A stretch of 34,602 nt of DNA from positions 1 to 34,602 of the IMG/VR virus record IMGVR_UViG_3300025759_000315; one strand, written 5' to 3'. A model generated the notes under the pieces. It saw only the letters and a program-made list of their open reading frames with translations, was not told where the DNA came from and searched no databases. The number at the start of each line of letters is the position of its first letter. The stretch's first letter is position 1. Source of the DNA: a virus. The position numbers and the translations under genes are program-made. Positions 18,702 through 28,303 of this stretch are shown piece by piece.

Positions 18702-20239
18702 TGGATACTGTTGCCCGCCGTATGCTGGAACGGTTTGAAAAAGCAAAAGCAAACCGAGTTCTTTTTGAGTCATTGTTTGAAGAGTGTTATGAGTATGCTC
18801 TTCCAATGCGGCAAAGCTTTTTTCATGAAAGCCCCGGTCAAAGGCGGGATGACAAGATCTTCGATGAGACAGCTGTTGTTGGCACACAAGAGTTTGCATC
18901 TCGTTTGCAATCTGGCCTTGTGCCTAACTTTGCTCGTTGGGCAGACTTATTAGCTGGCAGCGAAATTCCTGAAGCTGAAGCTGATGATGTAAATAATAGC
19001 TTAGATCAGGTGACGGATTATGTTTTTGAAATTATACAAAATTCAAACTTTGGGCAAGAAATACATGAGTCTTTTATGGACTTGGCTGTTGGAACAGGCA
19101 TCCTTCTTGTTGAAGAAGGTGACGCTGTTAATCCGGTCAGGTTTAATGCTATTCCGTTACCGAGTGTATACCTTGATACAGGTCCGGATGATAAAATTGA
19201 CCATGTATATAGACAGCGTACTCTTAAATATGCAGACCTGCCTGTGGCGTATCCGAAAGCGGTATTTCAAGAAAGAACCGCCAAAGCAATAGCAACTCAG
19301 CCAGAAGGCAAAGTGCAGATTGTTGAGATCGTTTGTCGCAACTATCAAAAGCGCAACGAGGATCGGTTTGACTTTTATGTAATTAATATTCCAGAGCAAG
19401 AGACTATTGTAGTAGATCAGTTTGTTGGCACTGGTGCTAACCCATATGTTTGTTTCCGCTGGTCAAAAGCTAGCGGGGAAATCTATGGACGTGGCCCTTT
19501 GATCAATGCGTTGTCTGCAATCAAGACAACCAATCTTACTATTGAGCTTGTACTTGAAAATGCTCAGATGGCTATCTCTGGTATCTATCAGATGGATGAT
19601 GATGGCATCATTAACACTGATACCATCAACCTCGTTCCGGGGACAATCATCCCTAAAGCAATGGGGTCGCAGGGTTTGCAGCCAATCAGGAACGCTGGCA
19701 ACTTTGATGTTGCACAAATTGTTCTTGGGGACATGCGCAATAACATCAAGCGGGCGTTGTATAACGACATGCTTGGCGACCCCAACAAGACACCCGCTAG
19801 CGCAACGGAAGTAGCAGAGCGTATGGCTGACCTGTCACGGCGTATTGGTTCAGCATTCGGACGACTTCAAGCGGAAATGGTGCAACCTGTATTGCAGCGG
19901 GTAGTTTACATTTTGAAGAAACAAGGTCGTATTGATTTGCCAACAATCAATGGGCGTGAAGTAAAGATTCGTTCTTCATCTCCATTGGCTCAAGCGCAAG
20001 CTAATCAGGATATATCATCTATCTCAAGATATCTACAGCTTGTTGGTGGCACATTTGGACCAGAAATCCTAAACCTTCTTGTAAGTTCAGAAGATGTTGC
20101 GGTGCATCTCGCCAAGAAGTTTGGAGTGCCTGATACTCTTGTTCGCGATAAAGTAGATCGTGAGCAACTGATAGCAGCAGCACAACAAATGGCGCAGCAG
20201 CAACAACAGCAACAAATGATGACGGAGCAAGATGTCTAA
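18701..20239 (+). CDS. Portal / head-to-tail connector protein (T7 gp8 type)
   Basis: This 512-aa protein matches the head-to-tail connector family: RMLERFEKAKANRVLFESLF, YALPMRQSF, then DETAVVGTQEFASRLQSGLVP near residues 50-75, and the wing and stem with GRGPLINALSAIKT. The C-terminus is a poly-Gln tract (encoded near 20186-20218) and MMTEQDV, probably a flexible barrel end. Twelve copies form the DNA channel where TerL docks. The gene overlaps the next by 8 bases. Confidence 0.92.
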   Translation: MDTVARRMLERFEKAKANRVLFESLFEECYEYALPMRQSFFHESPGQRRDDKIFDETAVVGTQEFASRLQSGLVPNFARWADLLAGSEIPEAEADDVNNSLDQVTDYVFEIIQNSNFGQEIHESFMDLAVGTGILLVEEGDAVNPVRFNAIPLPSVYLDTGPDDKIDHVYRQRTLKYADLPVAYPKAVFQERTAKAIATQPEGKVQIVEIVCRNYQKRNEDRFDFYVINIPEQETIVVDQFVGTGANPYVCFRWSKASGEIYGRGPLINALSAIKTTNLTIELVLENAQMAISGIYQMDDDGIINTDTINLVPGTIIPKAMGSQGLQPIRNAGNFDVAQIVLGDMRNNIKRALYNDMLGDPNKTPASATEVAERMADLSRRIGSAFGRLQAEMVQPVLQRVVYILKKQGRIDLPTINGREVKIRSSSPLAQAQANQDISSISRYLQLVGGTFGPEILNLLVSSEDVAVHLAKKFGVPDTLVRDKVDREQLIAAAQQMAQQQQQQQMMTEQDV

Positions 20240-20498
20240 CCAAATAGGTATTGACAATTTTCCTCGTTCTAGATCAGACGATGAAAAAATTTCCAAAGAT
20301 ATAAGATCGCTATTTCGTACCCCTAATGGACAGGAGGTAATGAAATATTTGCGTTCCATAACAATCGAAGCAGTCACAGGGCCAGCCGCAAGTGATGCCG
20401 AATTAAGGCATCTCGAAGGGCAGCGGTATCTAGTCGGTCTCCTTGAGAGGCGTATTAAACATGCAGAAAAGGTAGAGAAAAATGGAACAAGCAGATAA
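20232..20498 (+). CDS. Bbp19-like small protein
   Basis: This is an 88-aa protein. RSLFRTPNGQEVMKYLRSIT, then EAVTGPAASDAELRHLEGQRYLVGLLERRI resembles the Bbp19 family of podoviruses (gene next to portal). The function is not established; it may be a head-assembly accessory. Overlaps at both ends (8 bases with portal, 17 bases with scaffold) point to coupled translation. Confidence 0.6.
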   Translation: MSNQIGIDNFPRSRSDDEKISKDIRSLFRTPNGQEVMKYLRSITIEAVTGPAASDAELRHLEGQRYLVGLLERRIKHAEKVEKNGTSR

Positions 20499-21186
20499 TG
20501 TAGAAGTAGCTACTTTAGCTACTGAAGCACCTGTGTCCGACAGACCAGAGTGGCTTCCTGAAAAGTTTAAATCACCAGAGGATATGGCTTCATCATATTC
20601 TGAGCTTGAGTCTAAGCTTGGGCAGGGCGAGACTGCGCTGCGTGATAAGATTCTTTCTGAGCTAGAAGCAGAAGCTTACTCAAACAGACCGGCTAGTGCT
20701 GGTGACTATGCCATACCAGAGATGATTGATCCTGAATTGGCAACTGACAATGAGCTGTTTCAATGGTGGGCTAACCACGCTTATGAAAATGGTTATAGTC
20801 AAGAAGAGTTCGAAAATGGCATTGAGCAATATGCTGCTGCCCTTGAAGCAATGGGTCCGGATCTCGATGCGGAACGTAAAGCATTGGGCGACAATGCTGA
20901 TGCTCGTATTGAAGCTGTTGAGCTTTGGTCTCAAAAGTTTTTTCCAGAAGAGTTTACCGAAGTAGTAATGACTATCGGGCAAACAGCAAAGGGTATTGAA
21001 GCGTTGGAGTTTCTTATGCAAAACATGCAAGGCTCAAGTGTGTCTCGCGATGGTCAGCCAGCTATGCGTATGTCAGAAGATGAGCTACGCACAATGATGC
21101 AAGATCCGCGTTACTGGAACCCTGTCAAGAGAGATGCTGCTTATGTTAAAAAAGTCGAAGAGGGTTTTTCCCAAATCTACAGGTAG
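20482..21186 (+). CDS. Capsid assembly (scaffolding) protein, T7 gp9-like
   Basis: This is a 234-aa acidic, helical protein. DRPEWLPEKFKSPEDMASSY at residues 21-40 is the scaffold signature shared by T7-like phages. A long helical region follows. The C-terminus ELRTMMQDPRYWNPVKRDAA, with V-KVEEGF, is the capsid-binding helix-turn-helix. It shapes the procapsid and then exits. Its position between portal and major capsid is canonical. Confidence 0.88.
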   Translation: MEQADNVEVATLATEAPVSDRPEWLPEKFKSPEDMASSYSELESKLGQGETALRDKILSELEAEAYSNRPASAGDYAIPEMIDPELATDNELFQWWANHAYENGYSQEEFENGIEQYAAALEAMGPDLDAERKALGDNADARIEAVELWSQKFFPEEFTEVVMTIGQTAKGIEALEFLMQNMQGSSVSRDGQPAMRMSEDELRTMMQDPRYWNPVKRDAAYVKKVEEGFSQIYR

Positions 21187-21688
21187 CGTATTTCATAAGG
21201 ATGGCGATGTTGAAATAGTTAAGGCAACGAGTGAACATGCTGCCTACCTTCAGCATCGCCTACGTCCTACTGATATTCGTGAATGTATGATAGCTGGCGC
21301 ATCACCTTGGGCTGCGCTTCATACACCATTAACAGACAAGCATGGCAAGACTTGGACAATACTGTTCAACGGAGAACCTGCTTGCATGTATGGTGTGTCA
21401 GCTGTTTCTGAAGATGAAGAATTTAATAGTGCAATTATATGGCTGTTAGGTAGCAACTTAGTGGAAAAAGAGTCGCGCAAGTTCTTAAAAGTGACTCGGC
21501 AGATAGTTGATTACCTACAGGGTCAATATGATTTATTAGAAAATGTTGTGCCAATTGACCACACCAGAACTCTTAAGTGGTTGGATTGGTTGGGTTTTTA
21601 CTTTTCAGATCAAACAACAGTCATCAATGGCTTTTCTTGCGTTCGTTTTGTGCGTTGCAATCCTGCCATAGAGGTGCGATTTGAATGA
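21134..21688 (+). CDS. T7 gp13-like internal virion protein (DUF2833, GNAT-like fold)
   Basis: This is about 181-184 aa. The core is VEIVKATSEHAAYLQHRLRP, GASPWAALHTPL, EPACMYGVSAV, IIWLLGSN, KFLKVTRQIVDY and LENVVPIDHTRTLKWLDWLG, matching the T7 gp13/DUF2833 pattern that resembles acetyltransferases. ATG 21143 has a better upstream AGAG than ATG 21134. It overlaps the scaffold gene by about 50 bases. In T7, gp13 sits after the tail genes; here it lies before the capsid gene. It assists ejectosome assembly in T7. Confidence 0.75.
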   Translation: MLLMLKKSKRVFPKSTGSVFHKDGDVEIVKATSEHAAYLQHRLRPTDIRECMIAGASPWAALHTPLTDKHGKTWTILFNGEPACMYGVSAVSEDEEFNSAIIWLLGSNLVEKESRKFLKVTRQIVDYLQGQYDLLENVVPIDHTRTLKWLDWLGFYFSDQTTVINGFSCVRFVRCNPAIEVRFE

Positions 21689-21794
21689 TATTACGGCCTG
21701 TTTCAAACTGACAGCCTCGCAACGAGACAACTGGATGATGGAAGAAACGGACAACCGTTGGTGTAGTGAAACTTTTTTATAAGGACTGAAGGAA

Positions 21795-22607
21795 ATGGCT
21801 AATACAATTGATCAAGCCTTTATCAAGCAGTTCGAGACTGAAGTTCACATGGCTTATCAGCGCATGGGTTCTAAACTCCGCAACACTGTACGCACCGCTG
21901 GTAATGTTCGTGGTTCTGTTGTTCGGTTCCAGAAGATTGGTTCTGGTTCTGCCAACACAAAGTCTCGTAACGGCAACGTAACTCCAATGGAATTGGCGCA
22001 TACAAACGTAGAAGCTACTATGGCTGACTACTATGCACCAGAGTACATTGACAAACTCGATGAGTTGAAAACAAACATCGATGAGCGTCAAGCTGTAGCA
22101 CAATCTGCTGCCGCTGCTCTAGGTCGCAAGACTGACGAAATCCTGTATACAGCTATGGACGCTGGTGCAAACGCAACTCAGATCAGCACAACTGGTGCTG
22201 CTGTTACTAAAGCTAACCTGCTCACTCTTTTTGAAACATTCGGTTCTGCCGATATTCCAGAAGATGGTCAGCGTTATCTTGCCATGCATCCAAAGGGATA
22301 TGCAGACCTGTTCCTGATTGATGAGTTTGCCTCATCAGATTATGTTGGCGATCAGAACCTGCCATTCGCTGGCGGCATGACAATGAAAGAGTTCTTGGGC
22401 TTCAAGATCTTTTCAACATCAGCAATTACAGCTGGTAAGAATATGGCTTACCACTCAACTGCTGTTGGTCTTGGCATCAACTCTGATGTTCAGACAGAGA
22501 TCAACTATGTGCCTGAGAAGGCTGCCCACCTTGCAACCTCAATGATGTCAATGGGTGCTGTTGTTATTGACGACAACGGCGTCTATGAAGTCCTTGATAA
22601 CAACTAA
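21795..22607 (+). CDS. Major capsid protein
   Basis: This 270-aa protein starts ANTIDQAFIKQFETEVHMAYQ. RGSVVRFQKIGSGSANTKSR (N-arm/E-loop region) and YAPEYIDKLDELKTNIDERQ are typical of HK97-fold major capsid proteins of small podoviruses. Codon use is clean and GAAGGAA precedes the ATG. The 106-base gap upstream holds no gene, only a short AACGG-ACAA-CCGTT hairpin and the T6 run at 21774-21779. High expression is expected. Confidence 0.9.
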   Translation: MANTIDQAFIKQFETEVHMAYQRMGSKLRNTVRTAGNVRGSVVRFQKIGSGSANTKSRNGNVTPMELAHTNVEATMADYYAPEYIDKLDELKTNIDERQAVAQSAAAALGRKTDEILYTAMDAGANATQISTTGAAVTKANLLTLFETFGSADIPEDGQRYLAMHPKGYADLFLIDEFASSDYVGDQNLPFAGGMTMKEFLGFKIFSTSAITAGKNMAYHSTAVGLGINSDVQTEINYVPEKAAHLATSMMSMGAVVIDDNGVYEVLDNN

Positions 22608-22620
22608 GGAGTAAGAAGAA

Positions 22621-22884
22621 ATGGCTTATAATGCAGCAAACCTTACTCGCATTGGTGGTGCCTCTAACGGCGACCTGTGGTTTTACACTTCAGCAGATGC
22701 AATTGCTGACGTAAACACTGCCGGTTATTTTAATGACGCATCGAACATGCTTGCAGTTCGTGATGTTATTATTGTTGTAGATACCGCAACACCAACAACC
22801 AGCTTCGTTAATGTTCTTTCGAATGCTAGCGGCGTGGTTGACGTTTCAGATGGCACAGCCATTGCTGAAACAGACACTGACTAA
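22621..22884 (+). CDS. Head decoration-like / minor capsid protein
   Basis: This 87-aa, beta-rich protein starts AYNAANLTRIGGASNGDLWF, has YFNDASNMLAVRDVIIVVD and ends in an acidic TDTD. The size and position immediately after the major capsid gene fit a decoration or stabilising protein that binds the shell. AAGGAG lies upstream. It is followed by the intrinsic terminator at 22891, so it ends the capsid transcript. Confidence 0.65.
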   Translation: MAYNAANLTRIGGASNGDLWFYTSADAIADVNTAGYFNDASNMLAVRDVIIVVDTATPTTSFVNVLSNASGVVDVSDGTAIAETDTD

Positions 22885-22890
22885 TAGGGG

Positions 22891-22910
22891 TGGGGGGCTT
22901 CGGCCCCCCA
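22891..22910 (+). terminator. Intrinsic terminator after the capsid genes
   Basis: TGGGGGGC-TTCG-GCCCCCCA is a perfect 8-bp GC stem with a UUCG loop. It sits 4 bases after the TAA/TAG of the decoration gene and is followed by TTATCTG, so the U tract is weak. It would punctuate a strong capsid transcript while allowing some read-through to the tail genes. Confidence 0.75.
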
Positions 22911-22917
22911 TTATCTG

Positions 22918-23502
22918 ATGCCAACAGTAGCTAACTCTGACATTGATATTGCGTCACGCGGCCTGATCCTTATCGGAGCAGAGCCGATTACTTCGTTTAC
23001 AGCTACAAGTACAGAAGCGACTGTAGCCAATGCTATATATGAAGATGTCATTAGGACATTGATGTGTTCTAGTCGTTGGCGGTTTTCAACAAAACAAGCG
23101 CAGCTAAACTTATTAACGAATGCCCCAACCGGCAGATATGACACAGCGCATCAATTGCCATCTGACTTGTTGATGCTACACGCTGTTACAGTCAATGATG
23201 CCATTATTGAGTACAATATTTATGCTGACAAAGTATTTAGTAACTCATCACAAAATGATGCGTTAATCGCTGACTACACTTTTAGAGCGTTGGAACCTAA
23301 CTTTCCATCATACTTTACACTAGCTGCCGAGTTTTCATTAGGTGCATCATTTGCTTTGTCGATTGCAAGAGATGAGCAGCTATCAGCTTTGCTAGAGAGA
23401 AAGGCAGCGGAACTTTTGCAACAGGCAAAAACTCTGGACAGCCAGCAACAAACAACACGCAAACTTGTTACATCGAGGTTTATTACTGAAAGGCGAAGTT
23501 AA
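22918..23502 (+). CDS. Tail tubular protein A (T7 gp11-like)
   Basis: This is a 194-aa protein. IASRGLILIGAEPITSF, DVIRTLMCSSRWRFSTKQAQ, then YDTAHQLPSDLLMLHAV and FPSYFTLAAEFSLGASFALS is the gp11/TTPA pattern. It forms the tail adaptor ring between portal and nozzle. It starts 8 bases after the terminator hairpin with no obvious ribosome site, so initiation may be unusual. The stop overlaps the ATG of the nozzle gene. Confidence 0.88.
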   Translation: MPTVANSDIDIASRGLILIGAEPITSFTATSTEATVANAIYEDVIRTLMCSSRWRFSTKQAQLNLLTNAPTGRYDTAHQLPSDLLMLHAVTVNDAIIEYNIYADKVFSNSSQNDALIADYTFRALEPNFPSYFTLAAEFSLGASFALSIARDEQLSALLERKAAELLQQAKTLDSQQQTTRKLVTSRFITERRS

Positions 23503-25763
23503 TGGCGAGAATACGGATACCGCTAAACAACTTTGTTTTTGGTGAGATTAACCCATCATTGACTAGCCGCATTGATGCGGCTGTTTACAATCAAGCTGGG
23601 CAATCTGTAAAGAATGTTTTTATTCGCGCTGAAGGAGGTATTATTAATCGCCCCGGATCGGAGTTGCATCATAAATTCTTAGACGGTGCTAGCAATCCGA
23701 TTGCTTATTCATCAAGCTATACGCAGCAAATACGTCTTGAGCCTTTTGTTTTTTCAAGCGATGAAAAGTATGTAGTGGCGTTTATTGCTGGAACTACGGC
23801 TGGCAGCATACAGATATTTAGAGTTAATACTGATGGCACGTTTAACTCGCTTGTTGCCACATTGACCACTGACGTTGATGGCGATGATCTTCCGTTTACA
23901 TACACAAACCTAACGCAGTTTACATATGCGCAAAGCGGCGACTTTATGTTTATTGCGCATACAAACTTTGCACCTTTAGAGCTTGTCAGAACAGGTTTAA
24001 CAAGTTTTGAAGTGCGGGTGTATGAGTTCGATATTTCTGCTGATGGCAATAGAAAGCTACAACCTTATTACAATTTCCAAGGCAGCGCAGTTACAATTGC
24101 GCCATCAGCTACATCAGGAACAGGAGTTACAGTAACAACTAGCTCTGCTTATTTTAACGCGGGTATGGTTGGCTCAAGTCTTTTAATCCACGACACGCAG
24201 GTAGACATTACCGCAGTTACCAGCTCCACTACAGCTACCGTCAATGTGCAAGGCACAATTGAAAGGCAACTAGATTTTGATTCGTTGAACACAACAGAAG
24301 GTTCTGACAGAGTTCATGTTGTAATGGAGTCGCATGGTCTTAGTGCAGGTGACTCAATTACTATAAGTGATGCTGGCGCATTAGGTGGCATTAATAATGG
24401 AAACATTAATGGCACAAGAACAATCACAAGAATATTAAACGCCAATGAGTTTGACTATCAAGCTGGTGGTTCAGCTTCATCTACTGCGACAGGTGGTGGC
24501 AATCCCATCATTAGCAGCACCGCTGCAACAACAGACTGGTATGAGCAATCTTTTAGTTCTTACCGAGGGTTCCCTGCTGCTGTAACATTCCATGAAAATA
24601 GATTGTGGTTTGGTGGAACACCAGCGCAGCCTAGTGGTATATGGGCATCAGCTAGCGGAGAGTTTTTTAACTTTGATGTTGGCAAGGGTGAGGACTTTGA
24701 TGCATTGGATTTGGAAGTATCTGTAGGTGTGACTAACTTTGTTAGGCATCTTGTATCTAACAGAGACTTGCAGGTATTTGCTAATCAAGGGGAGTTCTTT
24801 TTGCCAGCATTCCAAGATGCACCTATTACCGCATCAACAGCAAAAATATCTGAGCAGACTCCATTTGGTTCTAGCTATGTAAGGCCACTGTCTTTAGATG
24901 GTGCAACATTGTTTGTGCAAGCAACTGGCACAGCTGTAAGAGAGTACATTTTCAGTGATTCAGAAGCAGCTTACACAACCAACATGGTTTCTATATTATC
25001 TTCGCATCTTATTTCTTCGCCTGTTCAATTAACATCTGTCAAAGGATCCTTAGATCGCCCCGGAGCGTATGCATTCTTTTTAATGGACAATGGTGAGATT
25101 GGTGTATTCTACAGCATTAGATCTGAAAAACGTGCTGGCTGGATGCGTTGGACTACAGAAGGAAGATATCATTCTGTGTGCGCAGTTGATGAGCAGCTGT
25201 TTGTTGTAACGTCAAGAGACGATGGCAATGGCACACCCTCGCTTTGTCTTGAGCAATTTACGCCTGAATTGAATATGGATTTTAGCAAAGAGTTTAGTGG
25301 TGCTGCTGGTGTGTTTAATGTTTCATCAAACTTTTCCGATGGTGCTGTAGTAGATGTAGTTGACGATACAGAATATCTTGGACAGTTTACTGTAGCTGGT
25401 GGTGAAATTGATGTTAGTGCTGTTAAGCTTTCAACATCAGTAGAAGCGGGTTACAAGTTTGTTCCTGAGTTAAAAACAATGCCACTAGATGCTATGGTGC
25501 AAGGCGGTCCACTAACAGGCAGACCTCGCAAGATAACAAATGTTATACTTGACTTAAAAGATACATTAAGTGTTTCGGTTAATGGAACCAATATGATCAT
25601 TCGTAATGTTACCTTTAACCCTGCCCAACCTAGGCAAGCGTTTACAGGCAAGAAAGAATTTAGGGTGCTGGGTTACAGTAAAGACCCAGTTGTTACAATC
25701 TCACAGATAGCACCACTTGACATGCAGCTAAATGGTATGGTGGTCGAGGTAGCGTTCCAATGA
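23502..25763 (+). CDS. Tail tubular protein B / nozzle (T7 gp12-like)
   Basis: This is a 753-aa protein. NNFVFGEINPSLTSRIDAAVYNQ at the start is typical of gp12-like proteins. RAEGGIINRPGSEL, FHENRLWFGGTPAQPSGIWA and FDALDLEVSVG follow, then C-terminal beta regions with a GRPRKITNVI segment. It makes the hexameric nozzle that plugs DNA and carries the fibres. The inserted part around 300-335 (GLSAGDSITISDAGALGG) looks like a small added domain. Confidence 0.92.
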   Translation: MARIRIPLNNFVFGEINPSLTSRIDAAVYNQAGQSVKNVFIRAEGGIINRPGSELHHKFLDGASNPIAYSSSYTQQIRLEPFVFSSDEKYVVAFIAGTTAGSIQIFRVNTDGTFNSLVATLTTDVDGDDLPFTYTNLTQFTYAQSGDFMFIAHTNFAPLELVRTGLTSFEVRVYEFDISADGNRKLQPYYNFQGSAVTIAPSATSGTGVTVTTSSAYFNAGMVGSSLLIHDTQVDITAVTSSTTATVNVQGTIERQLDFDSLNTTEGSDRVHVVMESHGLSAGDSITISDAGALGGINNGNINGTRTITRILNANEFDYQAGGSASSTATGGGNPIISSTAATTDWYEQSFSSYRGFPAAVTFHENRLWFGGTPAQPSGIWASASGEFFNFDVGKGEDFDALDLEVSVGVTNFVRHLVSNRDLQVFANQGEFFLPAFQDAPITASTAKISEQTPFGSSYVRPLSLDGATLFVQATGTAVREYIFSDSEAAYTTNMVSILSSHLISSPVQLTSVKGSLDRPGAYAFFLMDNGEIGVFYSIRSEKRAGWMRWTTEGRYHSVCAVDEQLFVVTSRDDGNGTPSLCLEQFTPELNMDFSKEFSGAAGVFNVSSNFSDGAVVDVVDDTEYLGQFTVAGGEIDVSAVKLSTSVEAGYKFVPELKTMPLDAMVQGGPLTGRPRKITNVILDLKDTLSVSVNGTNMIIRNVTFNPAQPRQAFTGKKEFRVLGYSKDPVVTISQIAPLDMQLNGMVVEVAFQ

Positions 25764-26212
25764 GCTTTTGGATGTTTGCAGCGTTGGCTGTTGGTACTGT
25801 GGTTGATATTGCTGGACAGGATCAAGCAGCTAGAGCAGAAAAGATTCGTCAAGATGAAATAGCAAGGCAAGCTAAAGAAAATGCCGAGATGGTTAAGCTA
25901 AATGCAGAGATTGCTGCGACAGCCAGATCTCGCGCCTATACTAGCTTTGTAAGAAACTCATCTGCTATTGCTGGCTTTAATCGTCGTGGAGATGATCGTT
26001 CTTTAAAGTCAATACAAATAGCTGGCAAACAAAAGAGTGCTGAAGAGTTGCGGGCCGCTGAGTTGCAGAGTTTATTTACCAGAGGGCGTTACGCTAGTCA
26101 GGCTGCATTTGCTCGCTTTGAGGGTCAAGCGGCTATGGATCAAGCTTTAATCAGTCAGGTGTCAACCTTGGCTAGCAATGGTTACAAAGCTGCATCCATT
26201 GCAGGAGGATAA
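25760..26212 (+). CDS. Internal virion protein B-like (T7 gp14 position)
   Basis: This is a 150-aa protein. A hydrophobic N-terminal segment (MSFWMFAALAVGTVVDIAGQ) is followed by a long Ala/Glu/Arg helical body with SFVRNSSAIAGFNRRGDDR and YASQAAFARFEGQAA. Size, helicity, one TM and position directly after the nozzle gene fit the gp14 ejection protein that makes the outer-membrane pore in T7. Identity in sequence is weak, as is usual for this class. Confidence 0.7.
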   Translation: MSFWMFAALAVGTVVDIAGQDQAARAEKIRQDEIARQAKENAEMVKLNAEIAATARSRAYTSFVRNSSAIAGFNRRGDDRSLKSIQIAGKQKSAEELRAAELQSLFTRGRYASQAAFARFEGQAAMDQALISQVSTLASNGYKAASIAGG

Positions 26213-26218
26213 TTTTTT

Positions 26219-28303
26219 ATGGCTAAGATTGAAGTATTAAAAGGACAGCAATCTACATCAGTTGGACCCATTGGTATTGTCTCTATGGGCAGGGGCGGCG
26301 TTGCGGCTGGGCAAGCTATGTCTGATGCTGGCAAGCGTATCTTTGATGCTGCCTTCGAGTATGCTTATAATGCTGAAAAGAACAAAGGGCAAGAAGAGGC
26401 TCGTCTTGCTGCTATCAGCGCAAGAGACGCAGATGGCAACCTTGTATTCCCTGAGATTCCAAAGTCATTATCACCTGTTGCTCAAAAGTATTACGAGCCT
26501 ATTGCCGCAAAGCGTTATACAGATGCGTTGTTGATTGACATTGATTCAAACGCAAAACAAATAGCTGCTAATCATGAAAGAGACCCTGATGGGTTTCAAA
26601 AAGAATTTAAATTATTCTTAGACACAACACAAAATAATGCTGGCAAATATGCTGGCATTGTTTCATCTGCTGGTGCAGTTGTTTCTAAACAATATCAAGT
26701 TGATTTGTTTACAAAGAAGGTAGAGTTTGAAGATAAAATTGCTGCACAAAATGCTGTAGTTAATATTAACAAAAGGATTGCTGATATACAATCCACTGCA
26801 TCTGCTGGTGCTACTGGCACTGCCAGAGCAATGCTATCTAGCGGTTTAGAAGAGTTAAATGGGGTTATTGCTGAACACGGTGATCGTTTTGGCATGGCTT
26901 ATTTACCTGAGACAACAGCTAAATTGCGTTCTGCATTTGTTACTGGCGATATAATTAACATTTCTAATAAGCTTGCTACTGTTCTTGGCAATGATGATCC
27001 TTATGCTTCAGATGCAAAATTATCTGTTTATTTAAATTATATGGCAGTTGCACTGGAAAGCAGAACTCTTGACGGTATTCCACCAGATATACGAAAAAGC
27101 TTAGAGTCTGTTGGCTTCAAAGAAGATTATATTAATGATGATGTATTTGATGGCCTTCATTCAATGATTGCAAGAGATGTTAGAACTCGTCAAGGCACTG
27201 TTGCAGAACTATTTAACCAACGCAAAGAAACATTGCTTACTGGGGCTGCGGTTACAGACCTTGGCAATGGGTTTAATCTTTCAGGAAAGGACGCTGACAG
27301 GGTAAGCAATGCTATTGGCATTAGGAACTCCGTTGACCTGTCAAACAATCTTAGCCTGATTATGACACCGCCATCAGATGCAGCACAAAAAATTCAGTGG
27401 GAGGCAAAGTTTGGTGCTTTCCATAATATTTTATTTGAAAGCACTGGTGAGCTGCCTACTGTTGTTAAGGATTATTTAACTAACGTAGACACATTGACCG
27501 CTGATCAACTTCCTGTTGCAATTGCTATGTACCAACAAGCGACAACATTCAATCGTGGCACATATTCAGAAAAGCTGAGTCGCGGTTTAAGTGATGAGTC
27601 TGTTGTAATGTGGGAGACATTATCAAACGTGCAAGATGTTCTTGGCACATCAGCATTGCCAGAGTTTATGAATGCATTCCGTGAAAAAGATACAGCAACA
27701 GCTGACGAGGTAAAGGCTAATATCTTTAGAAAGCTTGGCAAAGACAAAGGCACTGTAGCTTCTGCTGTTAGAGAGTTTGTAACTGATAACATCAGAAGCG
27801 ATGCAAGCCCTGATGAGATTACTTTTTACACACGCTTTGCAGATGACCTGCTTTATTCAATGGATAAACCGCGAGTTGAAAGGATCTTAAAATCTGCTGG
27901 CGATGCTGTGTTTCGCAAAAGCAAACTGCTTCATCCAAGCATTGGGCGTTCAAGGTTTACACCGGAACGTGCATACACTGATGATGCGACAATGGAAGAT
28001 TTTAAGGTTACTGCACAAACTAAGTTAGAGCTTTTGGGGAAAGGGCTTGAGCTTGGTCGCAACGCATTTCTTGTGCCTGATCCAAGAGAGGGATCAGCAT
28101 TGCCTGTATATACGTTTGTAGACGCTGACAAAAACATTATTACTTACAATGGTAAACCTATGCAAATTGGCAATCAAGGTGTTCTTAAAAGAATGTCTGA
28201 AAGGCGTGGCATTACTGTTCGCCAGCTTCGGTCTCAGGCGGCAAATGCAAGAGAGTTGTTTGTTAAAAATCAAGACATATTTGATGAGGCATATGCGCCA
28301 TGA
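26219..28303 (+). CDS. Internal virion protein C-like (T7 gp15 position)
   Basis: This is a 694-aa, mostly helical protein beginning with a Gly/Val-rich region (GPIGIVSMGRGGVAAGQAM). Helix-rich repeats with Asp/Ala/Lys follow. The C-terminus (RRGITVRQLRSQAANARELF) is basic. Length and location match T7 gp15, the ejectosome tube protein in the periplasm. No enzyme motifs are seen. The next gene starts within the last four bases (ATGATGG). Confidence 0.75.
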   Translation: MAKIEVLKGQQSTSVGPIGIVSMGRGGVAAGQAMSDAGKRIFDAAFEYAYNAEKNKGQEEARLAAISARDADGNLVFPEIPKSLSPVAQKYYEPIAAKRYTDALLIDIDSNAKQIAANHERDPDGFQKEFKLFLDTTQNNAGKYAGIVSSAGAVVSKQYQVDLFTKKVEFEDKIAAQNAVVNINKRIADIQSTASAGATGTARAMLSSGLEELNGVIAEHGDRFGMAYLPETTAKLRSAFVTGDIINISNKLATVLGNDDPYASDAKLSVYLNYMAVALESRTLDGIPPDIRKSLESVGFKEDYINDDVFDGLHSMIARDVRTRQGTVAELFNQRKETLLTGAAVTDLGNGFNLSGKDADRVSNAIGIRNSVDLSNNLSLIMTPPSDAAQKIQWEAKFGAFHNILFESTGELPTVVKDYLTNVDTLTADQLPVAIAMYQQATTFNRGTYSEKLSRGLSDESVVMWETLSNVQDVLGTSALPEFMNAFREKDTATADEVKANIFRKLGKDKGTVASAVREFVTDNIRSDASPDEITFYTRFADDLLYSMDKPRVERILKSAGDAVFRKSKLLHPSIGRSRFTPERAYTDDATMEDFKVTAQTKLELLGKGLELGRNAFLVPDPREGSALPVYTFVDADKNIITYNGKPMQIGNQGVLKRMSERRGITVRQLRSQAANARELFVKNQDIFDEAYAP

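Noticed and set aside
20186-20218. CAA/CAG repeat as a mobile or regulatory repeat
   Set aside because: It simply encodes the glutamine-rich C-terminus of the portal protein.
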